Shown here in pieces: positions 33,125 to 43,536 of a DNA stretch of 64,000 nucleotides; position 1 is the first letter of the stretch; the number at the start of each line of letters is the position of its first letter. The notes below the pieces were generated by a model. That model had not been told where the DNA came from. It ran no database searches and saw nothing but the letters and a program-made list of their open reading frames with translations. The DNA is from Achatina immaculata (Eukaryota > Mollusca > Gastropoda > Stylommatophora > Achatinidae): NCBI GenBank assembly GCA_009760885.1, contig CM019707.1, positions 34,270,645-34,334,644 on the forward strand, read 5' to 3'. The translations under genes were made by a program, and so were the position numbers.

Positions 33125-33352
33125 GAATATGTGTACTTGATGTTCTAGGATGTTCATGTCTTTTTTGTGAGTTTGATGTCATTTTCATGTGTGTGATGTT
33201 CTTGACTGATTATATCATTTTTGTGTACTTCATGATATTGGCCACTGATGTCATTTTTATGTGTCTGATGTGCTTATCTATTGATGTCACTTTTATATGT
33301 TTGATTGTTCTTGTCTATTGATTATATTTTGTGAACTTGATGTTCTTGGGTT
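33125..33352. repeat. Degenerate ~40-bp repeat
   Basis: Repeated TTGATGTTCTTG and TGATGTCATTTTTATGTG motifs with irregular spacing. An old array. Confidence 0.65.
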
Positions 33353-34237
33353 CTGTTGTTCTGATGACGATTTAAAAACAAAAAGATATCAAATCATCTG
33401 TAGGATCCACAAAGTGGGATTTTTTTACGTCATTCTCGAACTGACCAACCAAACGGTGTCAACTGCAGGCTCCACTACTAGGGGGAGGTAATATCTCATT
33501 CTTCTCCTGGGCAGGTCTCCCATTCAAGACAGCCTTTTCTAGAAGTGCCACGTGGTACAGTGCTTGGATCTTGGCCAGACTGTGCTCCCTTTTCAATGAA
33601 ACTGTGGGCCACAGTAGGACGGTTGGCTCATAACTCAGGGCAGCCAGTGTGGGAAGATACGTCGCTGCATGTAAATGGTCACGGTACTGGCTCGTCTATA
33701 TTACCTGGGCCCCTACGCAAATGAAAGCCTGTGGATTAATTTCCACATGTATCTACTAATGTTTCTAGGAGCAATATACATGGAGATTTTAAACATTCAT
33801 TTCTTTATCTGTCACATATAGACTGAACATAAAGAATACATGTGACAGCCGTCTTGCTATTTTGTCCTTTATTTTTACATCCAAAGTGTTTTCCTTAGTG
33901 TATGTGACCAAAATACTTAAACTGCTTTTTTTTGTTCTTTTTCTTTTCATTATTTATCTTTTTAATGTCACTTATTTTAGAACTTATTTGCTTGTTTTCT
34001 TGTCTTTCTATGAACGCGCCATATTCTTCTGTATGTCCAGACTTCAAAGACTTTATTGTTCTCTTTTATATGTCCATGCCCCAAGGAGGAGGGTGAGGGG
34101 GGGGGGGGTGGAGTATGCATTAACTTGCAGATTCAGTATCTGTCAAAAAAGGAAAAACCGACCATTTCTGTTCTGTTAAATTTCTGTCTCACGTCCGAAA
34201 GTATTCAGATTTTCCTGATGAATTTATTGGGAAATGT
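33353..34237. other. No gene recognised
   Basis: Unassigned; T-rich at 33920-33990, G-rich at 34083-34110. Confidence 0.45.
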
Positions 34238-34605
34238 CTTGTCTTGTCTTGTCTTGTCTTTTATCTCCCTGCAACTGTGAACTGATTGTTTTTTCCTGCA
34301 GCAGATGCTGTGAAGGTGTTGAGACATACCATCGTATCGGCGTGGGAGCGGGTTATGGCAGCTGTTTTTTTTCTTTTTTCCGTCCCAGAGTACAACTAAG
34401 AAGCAGGATTGGTTTGCAGTACTTCTTTAGGATACTCCACCACCATGAGGACTATGGCCATCCCTGCCCCGTTAGCCAGGCTAGGCCTGTAACTGGGAGT
34501 ACCAACGGGTAGATGAGATAGGGTCTTGATCAGATATGTCTCGCCAGCTCTGAAGTCAGCATGTCAGATATGGGTCGCTTATTGCCGAACCGGACAGTGT
34601 CTTAA
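34238..34605 (+). mobile_element. Family S repeat copy with flanking (CTTGT)n
   Basis: A (CTTGT)n pentamer tract (34238-34260) leads directly into CTCCCTGCAACTGTGAACTG. Then TATCGGCGTGGGAGCGGGTT, ATACTCCACCACCATGAGGA, CCCCGTTAGCCAGGCTAGGC, and TGTCAGATATGGGTCGCTTA near the end. Confidence 0.9.
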
Positions 34606-35233
34606 GGCCATAATGGGAAATAAAATAATAAACGTATAATTTGGTTGAAATAGTTTGTGTACAAGACACCTTAGAGAGATTTCTTTTTAATGAAAAAAAT
34701 TATCAAAAACTGAATTGACAAGAGGGAACTTGTGGATAAAGACGTAAACTCAAGTCACTGGACAAGTATTGGGTAGCATGCTTCCTTATATTATGCCAAA
34801 TATAATATTATCACCGGAAACGACCCTATAAATGACTTTTTTTTAAACACACAAACCGTTTACTTAATGCTTCACTCGAATAAACACCCTGGAGATAACA
34901 TGTACAGGGTGAGAGAAAGGAATGTTGTGGGGGTTTGAGGGGGGAGAGGGGGAGTAATAATTGTTAAAATAAAATAATGCTGTAACTGAAGTTATACACT
35001 CGCTGCTAGAATTGTTGATATTTGAGGGCGAAATGTGTGGTCTGGAGGAGTTGTGTTTTTATCTTACAAGTGCTTCAGATATTGCTATCTCTCTGGGAGA
35101 TCTTAGGTCTCGAAGATTTTTTTGTTTTTCCAGCAACAGTTCTTGCGATATGTTTTGCTTCGTTTTGTTTTGTCGTGATATTTCCTGTCACATTTTTTAT
35201 GTTTCTCTCTTGCTGGGAGCTATGTGAACATGG

Positions 35234-35240
<7 letters not shown>
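34606..35240. other. No gene recognised
   Basis: Unassigned AT-rich sequence. Confidence 0.45.
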
Positions 35241-35273
<33 letters not shown>

Positions 35274-35278
35274 TCTCT
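35241..35278. repeat. (CT)n microsatellite
   Basis: CTCTCTCT run with TTCTC interruptions. Confidence 0.95.
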
Positions 35279-35539
35279 TCTTTCAGTCCCCAAGACACAT
35301 GTAGCAAGATATTTTCACTTCTCTCTGTCCTCCGTTACCTTCTTAACAGTCTCCTATGCCAGTCCTTTGTTTACCAGCATTCTCTCTGTCTCTCTTGGTC
35401 GTCCCTTTCCTCTGCTGCCCCGTGGGGTCCACCTCAAAGCTGTGTGACCATATCAGATTTACATTTAGCAGCTTCAAGTAAACATAGAGTGGGTATATTT
35501 TAGTTGTCGCTGTTTGTATCTACAATAATACTGAATAGT

Positions 35540-35850
35540 GAATAATATGAATAAGGGGTGTCCAACTGGGTGATCAGGAAAAGGAGATGGACATATGTTG
35601 GTCACTTGATGAGAAGAAATGATCAGAGAATCCCAAAACAAGCTATCAAGTGGAACACAACAGGCCAAAGAAAAAGAGGCAGACCGCGTGAAACTCTGAA
35701 GAGGACATTGTTAAGAGAGGCCAAATTAACAGGCATAAAATCCTTTGATGATGTTGAAAGACTCGCCGAAGACAGGAAAAACTGGCAAACTACTTTGCGA
35801 GCCCTATGTGACGTTTAACGGAACGGGAAGGATATAAGATATAAGATAAG
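35540..35850 (+). mobile_element. LINE ORF2 C-terminal fragment
   Basis: A clean open frame (35558-35818, 86 residues) encodes KRRWTYVGHLMRRNDQRIPK and GQRKRGRPRETLKRTL, then AEDRKNWQTTLRALC before a stop. This is the typical last ~85 residues of APE-type LINE ORF2 proteins (RW.GH..R, GRPR, DR..W motifs). Nothing upstream of it is recognisable, so it is 5' truncated. The tail is GATATAAGATATAAGATAAG. Confidence 0.85.
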
Positions 35851-35856
35851 AACTAC

Positions 35857-36140
35857 AAGCCCGGGGCACCATACGGCCCGGGAAGCTTTTTTTTCGGCCC
35901 GCGAGGTCATTATGAAAGTGCAATTTGCTTGATTAAAATCACATAAACATATTTTAAAATGTGTGAATGCATTTTAAAAGAAGGGAAAAGCTAAGAAGAA
36001 AACCAGTTAACCTCTACTTCCTAACTGTCCCTTTCTCTCATTTTCATGAAAGTTGGCAAATACTAGACGATTTAGATGCGGCCCCACCACTCGATTTCCG
36101 CACACAGTTGTGGCCCTTGGGACTCCAGTACTTGGACTCC
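35857..36140. mobile_element. Possible hAT-like non-autonomous element
   Basis: CATACGGCCCGGGAAGC and TTTCGGCCCGCGAGGTCATT at the left, and GATGCGGCCCCACC with AGTTGTGGCCCTTGGGACTC at the right, resemble the 'GGCCCGCGAGGTC' type of hAT-derived repeats. Both sides are present about 270 bp apart, but terminal repeats and an 8-bp duplication are not evident. Confidence 0.42.
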
Positions 36141-36249
36141 TCCTTCCTCCCCCCTCCCCACCAACCTCTTAAGAGCCAGAATGGGCAGTTTCGTCCTTCT
36201 TCTCTACATGTGACCTACTTTAAGGTGAAATGAAAGGAGGATATAACCA

Positions 36250-36420
36250 ACGAAAGGGGCACTGAGAACATTAGTAAAGAGGTAAAAAGACGAAGATGGA
36301 AATGCCTAAGCCACATACTACGAATGGAAAAAAAAAGACCAACTGTACCGCCTTGACCTGGACACCTCAAGGAAAAAGAGAGGCAAACCAGAAGGAACAT
36401 GGAGACACACGATACTTGTA
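36250..36420 (+). mobile_element. LINE ORF2 C-terminal fragment, broken
   Basis: VKRRRWKCLSHILRMEKKR is encoded at about 36275-36335, followed after an early break by TWTPQGKREANQKEHGDT in another frame. Same RW..H.LRM and GK.K...P arrangement as the 35.6-kb fragment but a different family. It ends where family S begins. Confidence 0.7.
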
Positions 36421-36423
36421 CAA

Positions 36424-36660
36424 TCTCCCTGTAACTGCGAGCTGTTGTTCTTTGCAGCCGATGCTGAGAAGGTGTTGAGACACAACATCGTATCGGCGTG
36501 GGAGCGGGTTATGGCAGCTACTTTTTCAGCCCCAGAGTACAACTAAAATGCTTCTTTAGCAGACTCCACCACCATGGGGACTATGGTGATTTCTGCCCCG
36601 AGAGTCAGGCTATGCCTGTTACTGTGGATAACAAAGTAGAGGTGGGACAGGGTCTTGGTC
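36424..36660 (+). mobile_element. Family S repeat copy with expanded end
   Basis: TCCCTGTAACTGCGAGCTG, CAGCCGATGCTGAGAAGGTG, TATCGGCGTGGGAGCGGGTT, CAGACTCCACCACCATGGGG and GAGGTGGGACAGGGTCTTGG are all present. The terminal part is replaced by the 34-bp array that follows. Confidence 0.9.
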
Positions 36661-37388
36661 AGTTATGGTTAGATAACCCTGACCCTACCACATCAGCTAT
36701 GGCCCCTAACCCTGATGCTAGCATATCAGCTATGGGTCTCTAACCCCGATGCTAGCATATCAGCTATGGGTCTAACCCTGATGCTAGCATATCAGCTATG
36801 GGTCTAACCCTGATGCTAGCATATCAGCTATGGGTCTCTAACCTTGATGCTAGCATATCAGCTATGGCCCCTAACCCTGATGCTAGCATATCAGCTTTAG
36901 GTCTCTAACCCTGATGCTAGCATATCAGCTATGGGTCGCTAACCCTGAAGCCAGGATATTAGCTATGGGTCGCTGACCCTGACGCTAGTATATCAGCTAT
37001 GGGTCGCTAATCCTGAAGCTAGCATATCAGCTATGGGTGGCTAATCCTGACGCCAACATATCAGCTACGGGTCGCTAACCCTGACGCCAGGATATCAGCT
37101 ATGGGTCGCTGACCCTGACGCTAGTATATCAGCTATGGGTCGCTAACCCTGACTCTAGGATACCAGCTATGGGTCGCTAACCCTGACGCCAGCATATCAG
37201 CTATGGGTCGCTAATCCTGACGCCAACATATCAACTATGGGTCGCTAATCCTGACGCCAACATATCAACTATGGGTCGCTAACCCTGACGCCAGCATATC
37301 AGCTATGGGTCGCTAACCCTGACGCCAACATATCAACTATGAGTCACTAATCCTGACGCCAACATATCAGCTATTGGTCGCTGATTGC
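36655..37388. repeat. 34-bp minisatellite grown from family S, ~21 units
   Basis: Unit: GCTAACCCTGACGCCAGCAT then ATCAGCTATGGGTC. In unexpanded copies this segment occurs once between two direct repeats (TCAGCTATGGTTCGCT ... TCAGCTATGGGTCGCT). The last unit is followed by the normal family S end (CGCTGATTGCCTGGTCGGAC), proving the array is internal to the element. Confidence 0.95.
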
Positions 37389-38111
37389 CTGGTCGGACAA
37401 GCAACTTCACGAAGCGAACAATACAGGAAGAAGTGAAGGAGATAAAGACATGGTCTGGGGTAGCCTGACTTGCTCGAGACAGGTCTGACAGGGAAACTTT
37501 TGTTGATGCCTTACACTTCACTCAGGAGTACAGATACCTGATGATGATGAAGTTGAACCAACCTTCAACAACGTCCATCCTCTGTCATTTTACGATATTT
37601 CACATTTTAGATGGAACAGGAAATAATTTGTATGGAAAAAAAAAACGTTGATCAACATCCAAAGATTTTAAGTAATCAATATTAAAAAGTGCATGCGAAA
37701 AGTTGGTCAATATTTTCCAATAATTTCTTACTCGTAAAACGAGTGATGATTTTTTTTTTCGTTCTACAGTTTATTCATATAACGGCCAATAAGCAAACAT
37801 TTTAATGAATCTGTAGAAAATACAAGAGAAAAAAAAAAGCAGGGAAAGAAAGAAGATGAAAGACCGAGAAGAATGAAGAAGCTGATCAGAAAAATGAAGA
37901 GCGTAGGAAAGAATGGCAGAACAGAGAAATGTAGGAAAGAATAACGGAGTAAGAGAACAAAAATTACGGAAAAAAGAAAAAAAAAACAAACAAACGAAAT
38001 AGGTCGCCAGAAATTTGCTAAAAAGAGAGAGGATGAAGGAAAAGATGAAAAGCTTAAAACGGAAACAATATTTTCTAGTTGTTCCACTCTCACGACTTGT
38101 CTTGCTTGTTT
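37389..38111. other. No gene recognised
   Basis: Remainder of the family S end, then AT-rich sequence, with an A-rich purine tract at 37810-38060. Confidence 0.5.
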
Positions 38112-38370
38112 TGTGTCTCCCTGCAACTGTCAGGCGTCGTTGTTTGCAGCTGATGTTGTGAAAGTGTTGAGGCACAGCATCGTGTCGGATTGGAAGCGGG
38201 TTACTGTGATTAAATTTCCCAGTCCCTGAATGCAGCTAAAAAGCAAGTTGTATGAAATATGTACTTCTTTAGCAGACTCCACCACCATGTCAACTATGGC
38301 CATCCCTGCCCCGTTAGCCAGGCTAGGCCTGTTACTGAGGTTCTAACAGAGAGGTGGGACAGGGTCTTCG
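38095..38370 (+). mobile_element. Family S repeat copy with expanded end
   Basis: CTTGTCTTGCTTGTTTTGTG pentamer-like lead, then CTCCCTGCAACTGTCAGGCG, GCAGCTGATGTTGTGAAAGT, CAGACTCCACCACCATGTC and CCCCGTTAGCCAGGCTAGGC. Confidence 0.9.
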
Positions 38371-38692
38371 TCAGCTGTGGTTCGCCAACTCTGACCCCAG
38401 AATGCCAGCTATAGATCGCCAACCATGACGCTAGCATGCCTACTGCCGTTTGCCAACCCTGACGCCAATATGTCAGCTATTATTCGCCAACCCTGACGCC
38501 AGAATATCAGCTATAGGTCGCCAACCCTGAGGCCAGCATGCCAGCTGTGATTCGCCAACCATGACGCCAGAATGAGCTATAGGTCGCCAACCCTGAGGTC
38601 AGAATGTCAGCTGTGGTTCGCCAACCATGACGCAGAATGTCAGCTGTGGTTCGCCAACCCTGACGCCAGCATGTGAGCTACTGGTCGCTGAT
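38365..38692. repeat. 34-bp minisatellite grown from family S, ~9 units
   Basis: Same 34-bp segment as at 36.7 kb but with its own diagnostic bases (GCCAACC, AGAATGTCAGCT, TGGTTCGCCAAC). Expanded independently or exchanged and diverged. It ends in AGCTACTGGTCGCTGATTGT, the normal family S end. Confidence 0.93.
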
Positions 38693-38925
38693 TGTCACAC
38701 GGTACAGCGTTTCCCCCCAACCTCAACCTGAGAACTAATTATGGAAAAAAAATACAAGGAAAATAAAATGAGCACTTTGCACCTGTCAAGAATATACCTG
38801 TTAGTTGAGCTGATTAAAGAACTGAGACTGCAGACAGTTTCGTACCTGGTGTGAGACTGTGCAGGTGGTAAAACCGCTATCGGGACTTCCTGCAGAACTG
38901 GCAGAGGAGTCGGTTGCCAAGGGCT

Positions 38926-39178
38926 TCAATTCACAGGGGCATCAGTTCACAGGGGTATCAGTTCAGAGGCATCAGTTCACAGAGGCATCAGTTCACAGAG
39001 GCATCAGTTCACAGGGGAATCAGTTCACAGGGGCATCAGTTCACAGGAGCATCAGTTCACTGGGTCATCAGTTTACAGGGGCATCAGCTCATAGGGGCAT
39101 CAGTTCACAGGAGCATCAGTTCACAGGGGCATCAATTCACAGGAGCATCGGTTCACAGGGAGCACCGGTTGACAAGTG
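38926..39178. repeat. 16-bp minisatellite, ~16 units
   Basis: Unit CATCAGTTCACAGGGG. Not multiple of three, yet two plus frames stay open (38859-39179, 38914-39276) because the unit has no stop. Confidence 0.94.
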
Positions 39179-39291
39179 ACGATATCGTGAAAATTAGAAT
39201 AGCCAGCATTAATGAGCAGTTAAAGCGTTTCCTGTACAGGGACTATTTATTTATAGAATTTAAACAAAAGATATAGTTTTTGCACTTGTAC

Positions 39292-39612
39292 GAAGTCCCT
39301 GTAACTGCGAGCTGGTGTTCTTTGCAGCTGATGCTGTGGAGATGTTGAAGAACAGCATCGTATCGGCGTGGGAGCAGGTTATGTCAGCTACTTTTTTAGT
39401 CCCAGAGTGCAGCTAAAAACCATGGGGTATGCAATGCTTCTTTAGCAGACTCCACCACCATGGGGACTATGGCGATCCCTGCCTCGTTAGCCAGTCTAGG
39501 CCTCTTACTGGGGGTACCAAGGAGAGGTGGGACAGGGTCTTGGTCAGCTGTAGTTCGCTAACCCTGAAGCTGGCATATCAGCTATGGGTCGCTGATTGCC
39601 TCATCGGACAAG
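39292..39612 (+). mobile_element. Family S repeat copy, unexpanded reference
   Basis: Nearly complete: TCCCTGTAACTGCGAGCTGG through TTTGCAGCTGATGCTGTGGA, ATCGGCGTGGGAGCAGGTTA, CAGACTCCACCACCATGGGG, GAGGTGGGACAGGGTCTTGG, GTCAGCTGTAGTTCGCTAAC, one 34-bp unit only, and TCAGCTATGGGTCGCTGATT. Preceded by CACTTGTACGAAG, the complement of the extension seen at 10.8 and 32.6 kb. Confidence 0.92.
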
Positions 39613-39639
39613 GGTCTTCACCCCCAGAGTTTTAGCAAC

Positions 39640-39644
<5 letters not shown>

Positions 39645-39671
<27 letters not shown>

Positions 39672-39746
39672 TTATTAGCTGCTGAATTCAGCAGCTTTTC
39701 GAACCATTGATGCTCACTGCTGCAGACAAGACACGCCTCCATTCCT
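39645..39746 (-). mobile_element. LINE L-C 3' end, part 1 (interrupted)
   Basis: (CTT)n at 39645-39671 is its (GAA)n tail in reverse, followed by GATGCTCACTGCTGCAGACA, which resembles the other L-C ends at 19.8 and 51.6 kb. Broken at CTCCATTCCT (39737-39746), the sequence repeated at 40372-40381. Confidence 0.8.
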
Positions 39747-40371
39747 GACTCCAGAACTGATACATGCCCCGTAGTAATTCTCACAGATGCAAGATCAGTA
39801 CTGGAAGCTCTTCGGTGCAGCAAACTATCAGACCTTAAGGATACCTTGTCAAAAATTGGCTTACAACATGGAGTCACTTTGCAAAGGATTCCCTCCCACT
39901 GTGGGATACCAGGCAATGAGAAAGCTGACCATCTGGCCAAAGAGGGCACTGAAATGGAGCAACCAGACATACCAATCACCTATAATCAGAAGAAAAGCAT
40001 GATAAAAACCTACAGGAAGCCACAAACACCACCACATGATGACTATCACATGCTAAACAGAAAGGAACAAGTCACAATCTTCCGTCTCCGAACTGGACAC
40101 AGCCGACTCCGAAGTCATATGTATACAAAGTTTAAGGTTGGTACTACTAATCTATGTACATGTGCCCAGGTGCCCCAAACTGTGGAACATATCCTCCAGA
40201 ACTGCACCAACTATGAGACACTGAGAAGTAATTACTGGCCCAGTGAAACCACTAAAGAAGATAAGCTCTACGGTTCCATACATGAGTTACAAAAAAAACA
40301 GTGAAATTTATCCAAGAGACAGGACTGCAGATATAGACAGACAATGCGAACGAAGAAGAAGAAGAAGAAGT
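39747..40371 (+). mobile_element. RNase H-type LINE (L-H) 3' fragment, inserted in L-C
   Basis: 625 bp, flanked by a 10-bp direct repeat CTCCATTCCT (39737-39746 and 40372-40381), the expected target duplication of LINE insertion. It ends in CGAAC(GAA)n. Its coding part is an RNase H and C-terminal region (see 39756-40304). The interrupted host is a minus-strand L-C LINE, so L-H inserted later. Confidence 0.87.
39756..40304 (+). pseudogene. RNase H domain and C-terminus of LINE polyprotein (5' truncated)
   Basis: One uninterrupted frame of 183 codons with no start of its own, since the upstream codons are lost at the insertion boundary. It encodes VILTDARSVLEALRC (RNase H Asp in the TDA.S motif), then RIPSHCGIPGNEKADHLAKE, the hallmark (W/R)xPSHxGIxGNExAD block of RNase H, then IFRLRTGHSRLRSHMYTKF and CTCAQVPQTVEHILQNC, a Cys/His knuckle region that ends many RNase H-bearing LINE and related proteins. 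The RT and endonuclease are missing. No frameshift is visible, so this copy is fairly young. Related ends occur at 54.75 and 55.94 kb. Confidence 0.88.
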
Positions 40372-40600
40372 CTCCATTCCTCTCTGATCTTGATCTTTTC
40401 TTGCAAGTTTGTCGATCACAAGAGCCCGTATATCTTCCTTTAGTTTGTCTCGTCATCGTTGTCTAGGTCTACCTCCTGGTCTGCCCCCTGTCATCTCTTC
40501 TGTGTAATGCATTTTTGTCTGCCCTCTTTCACTCCTTCTAAATGTCGGAGTCACCTCAATATATCATAATGACTGTTATAAGCCACTTTTAGACATACGA
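40372..40600 (-). mobile_element. LINE L-C 3' end, part 2
   Basis: The minus strand encodes GGRPGGRPRQR (GRPR motif), a stop, and then RDKLKEDIRALVIDKLARKD before the break filled by L-H. Plus-strand marks: GGTCTACCTCCTGGTCTGCC and TTTTTGTCTGCCC. Same family as 58.07-58.24 kb. Confidence 0.8.
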
Positions 40601-40859
40601 GTAAGGAAGATATGAGACAGAACAACTGTGACTCCAAACTCATTGACAAGCGCATTGTTCCACGTGACCAGATGGTCGCTCGTCTTATGGAAGTCTGGAG
40701 TTCTAGTACCCTTCACTCTTTCACTTTTCTTGTTTGCCTAACATGTAGAAGGTCATGTTTATCATTTCTGAGACAAACATTTTCAGGTATCAACTGTCAG
40801 ATACAAAAACTGTGGGTAAAGGAAAAGACTGTCATAACAAAAGGCTATTCTTTCGGTTT
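40601..40859. other. No gene recognised
   Basis: Unassigned. A plus frame continuing into the next array (40612-41271) has no family signature. Confidence 0.45.
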
Positions 40860-41150
40860 ATACTGTCTCTTGTCTCGCGAGAACACAGATTATACTGTCT
40901 CTTGTCTCGCGAGAACACAAATTATACTGTCTCTTATCTCGCGAGAACACAGATTATACTGTCTCTTGTCTCGCGAGAACACAGATTATACTGTCTCTTG
41001 TCTCGCGAGAACACAAATTATACTGTCTCTTGTCTCGCGAGAACACAAATTATACTGTCTCTTGTCTCGCGAGAACACAAATTATACTGTCTCTTGTCTC
41101 GCGAGAACACAAATTATACTGTCTCTTGTCTCGCGAGAACACAAAGTTCT
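40860..41150. repeat. 32-bp array carrying nine TCTCGCGAGA palindromes
   Basis: Unit: TTATACTGTCTCTTG then TCTCGCGAGAACACAAA. The perfect palindrome TCTCGCGAGA starts at 40873 and then every 32 bp to 41129, nine times without a mismatch, while flanking bases vary slightly (CAGAT/CAAAT, TTATC). TCTCGCGAGA is the known recognition element of BANP in animal CpG promoters and has earlier been linked to ZBTB33. Whether it acts here is unknown. Confidence 0.95.
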
Positions 41151-41271
41151 TTTTACAAAACTCGTCAGCCACAAAACAAAAAGACCTGAAGTCCTTTCCC
41201 TGCGACCAGACATTTCAAAGATATCTCACTTATTTTTATTCACCTGCTTCCTCTCTGGAACATTTTTTTAA

Positions 41272-41422
41272 AATCGTGGCTACCTTCAGGTACCTGTAAC
41301 TCGTAGAGTTTTCAGCTCCGGTCTCGTGGCTACCTTCAGCTACCTGTAACTCGTAGAGTCTTCAGCTCCGGTCTCGTGGCTACCTTCAGCTACCTGTAAC
41401 TCGTAGAGTCTTCAGCTCTCGT
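41272..41422. repeat. ~50-bp minisatellite, 3 units
   Basis: CGTGGCTACCTTCAGCTACC, TGTAACTCGTAGAGTCTTCA and GCTCCGGTCT in each. Confidence 0.93.
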
Positions 41423-42100
41423 CAAGGAATTCAGCTGCATGCGATCCAATGTCACTTGTTTGCGCCTGTCTGTGTATGTGTTTTATTTTGCTTCGTTATT
41501 TTCGACGTCCTTGATAAAGACATGTCGCCAAAATATTGGTTTCTTATTATTTGTTTTATTTCCACGCAGTCGTCTCATTGTCCCCTTTTTGCTGTTTCTT
41601 CTCACCTTTACTTGTAACTGCACCAAACACCTCCACTCTGCTAGAACTAGTGGTATTTCCTCTTGTCTTTTACTGTTCCAGGTGGAATGCTGGAAGTCAG
41701 GGATTGTAATCACCAGAAGATACGCTAGTCACTTGCGGGATGACGCTGTGAAATCCGGTTGACATGACGGACGGACGCCGATGAACTGCCTGGCATTGTA
41801 GCCGGGCTATTTCCGATGTGGGTTGCGAAGCTCAGGCCCGTGTGTCAAGTACCTGGCCTCCAATTATAGGATTTGTAGGATTTCAAGTTTATAGTTGGCT
41901 AGCTGTGGACAAACAGTTTTCCGCGATAAGGAGGATCAGAAGAGAGGGAAGGGGAGAGAGTTAGACAAAGAACAAGAAGATCAGGAAAGGAACGATTGTG
42001 AAAAACAAGAAGCAAGTGATGTAATAAATAAGAAGCTATCAACCGAGGAATAAATGCTATTAAAAACGAGAAAACGTATACGCAGTGTTCTAGTGTCATA
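41423..42100. other. No gene recognised
   Basis: Low-repeat sequence. Frame 41439-41762 (107 residues) has no family signature. Confidence 0.45.
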
Positions 42101-42102
42101 AA

Positions 42103-43152
42103 GAGGCTGTTCTGTGTGTGAGGCTCGGACAGTGAACAAAAGAGAATGATATTACTGTTCTGTGTGTGTGTGAGGTTCGGACAATAAACAAACAGAATGA
42201 TATTACTGCTCTGTCTGAGGCTTGGATAATAAACAAACAGAATGATATTACTGCTCTGTCTGAGGCTTGGATAATAAACAAACAGAATGATATTACTGCT
42301 CTGTCTGAGGCTTGGACAATGAACAAAAGAGAATGATATTACTGCTCTGTCTGAGGCTTGGACAATGAACAAAACAGAATGATATTACTGCTCTGTCTGA
42401 GGCTTGGACAATGAACAAAAGAGAATGATATTACTGCTCTGTCTGAGGCTTGGACAATGAACAAAACAGAAGGATATTACTGCTCTGTCTGAGGCTTGGA
42501 CAATGAACAAAACAGAAGGATATTACTGCTCTGTCTGAGGCTTGGACAATGAACAAAAGAGAATGATATTACTGCTCTGTCTGAGGCTTGGACAATGAAC
42601 AAAACAGAAGGATATTACTGCTCTGCATGAGGCTTGGACAATGAACAAAACAATGATATTACTGCTCTGCCTGAGGCTTGGACAATGAACAAAACAATGA
42701 TATTACTGCTCTGCCTGAGGCTTGGACAATGAACAAAACAATGATATTACTGCTCTGCCTGAGGCTTGGACAATGAACAAAACAGAATGATATTACTGCT
42801 CTGCCTGAGGCTTGGACAATGAACAAAACAATGATATTACTGCTCTGCCTGAGGCTTGGACAATGAACAAAACAATGATATTACTGCTCTGCCTGAGGCT
42901 TGGACAATGAACAAAACAATGATATTACTGCTCTGCCTGAGGCTTGGACAATGAACAAAACAGAATGATATTACTGCTCTGCCTGAGGCTTGGACAATGA
43001 ACAAAAGAGAATGATATTACTGCTCTGCCTGAGGCTTGGACAATGAACAAAACATAATGATATTACTGCTCTGCCTGAGGCTTGGACAATGAACAAAAGA
43101 GAATGATATTACTGCTCTGTCTGAGGCTCGGACAATGAACAAAAGAAAATGA
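42103..43152. repeat. 46/43-bp minisatellite, ~23 units
   Basis: Unit: GAGGCTTGGACAATGAACAA, AACAGAATGATATTACTGCT and CTGYCT. A 43-bp form lacking three bases (AAACAATGAT) is clustered between about 42640 and 42940, and the CTGC-C variant defines the right half, so blocks of variants spread locally. Confidence 0.95.
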
Positions 43153-43179
43153 TATATGTCTGGAAGCTGTTAGATCGTA

Positions 43180-43536
43180 GTTTTGGAGAAAAAATGTTAC
43201 GTTAAAACTGAACGGCGTCAGGGAAGATATTACGTTAAAACTGAACGGCGTCAGGGAAGATATTACGTTAGCCCTGAATGGAGTCAGTGAAAGATGTTAC
43301 GTTAGGACTGAATGGAGTCAGTGAAAGATGTTACGTTAGCCCTGAATGGAGTCAGTGAAAGATGTTACGTTAGGACTGAATGACGTCAGAGGAAGATATT
43401 ACGTTAAAACTGAATGGCGTCAGGGAAGATGTTACGTTAGCCCTGAATTGAGTCAGTGAAAGATGTTACGTTAGGACTGAATGGAGTCCGTGAAAGATGT
43501 TAAGTTAGTACTGAATTGCGTCAGAGAATGTTCGCA
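43180..43536. repeat. 34-bp minisatellite, ~10 units
   Basis: Unit: GATGTTACGTTAGGACTGAA then TGGAGTCAGTGAAA, alternating with TTAAAACTGAACGGCGTCAG and TTAGCCCTGAATGGAGTC forms. Confidence 0.94.

Noticed and set aside
40612..41271. 219-residue open frame across the TCTCGCGAGA array
   Set aside because: The centre is array-derived and the flanks show no family; a second frame is open in parallel.
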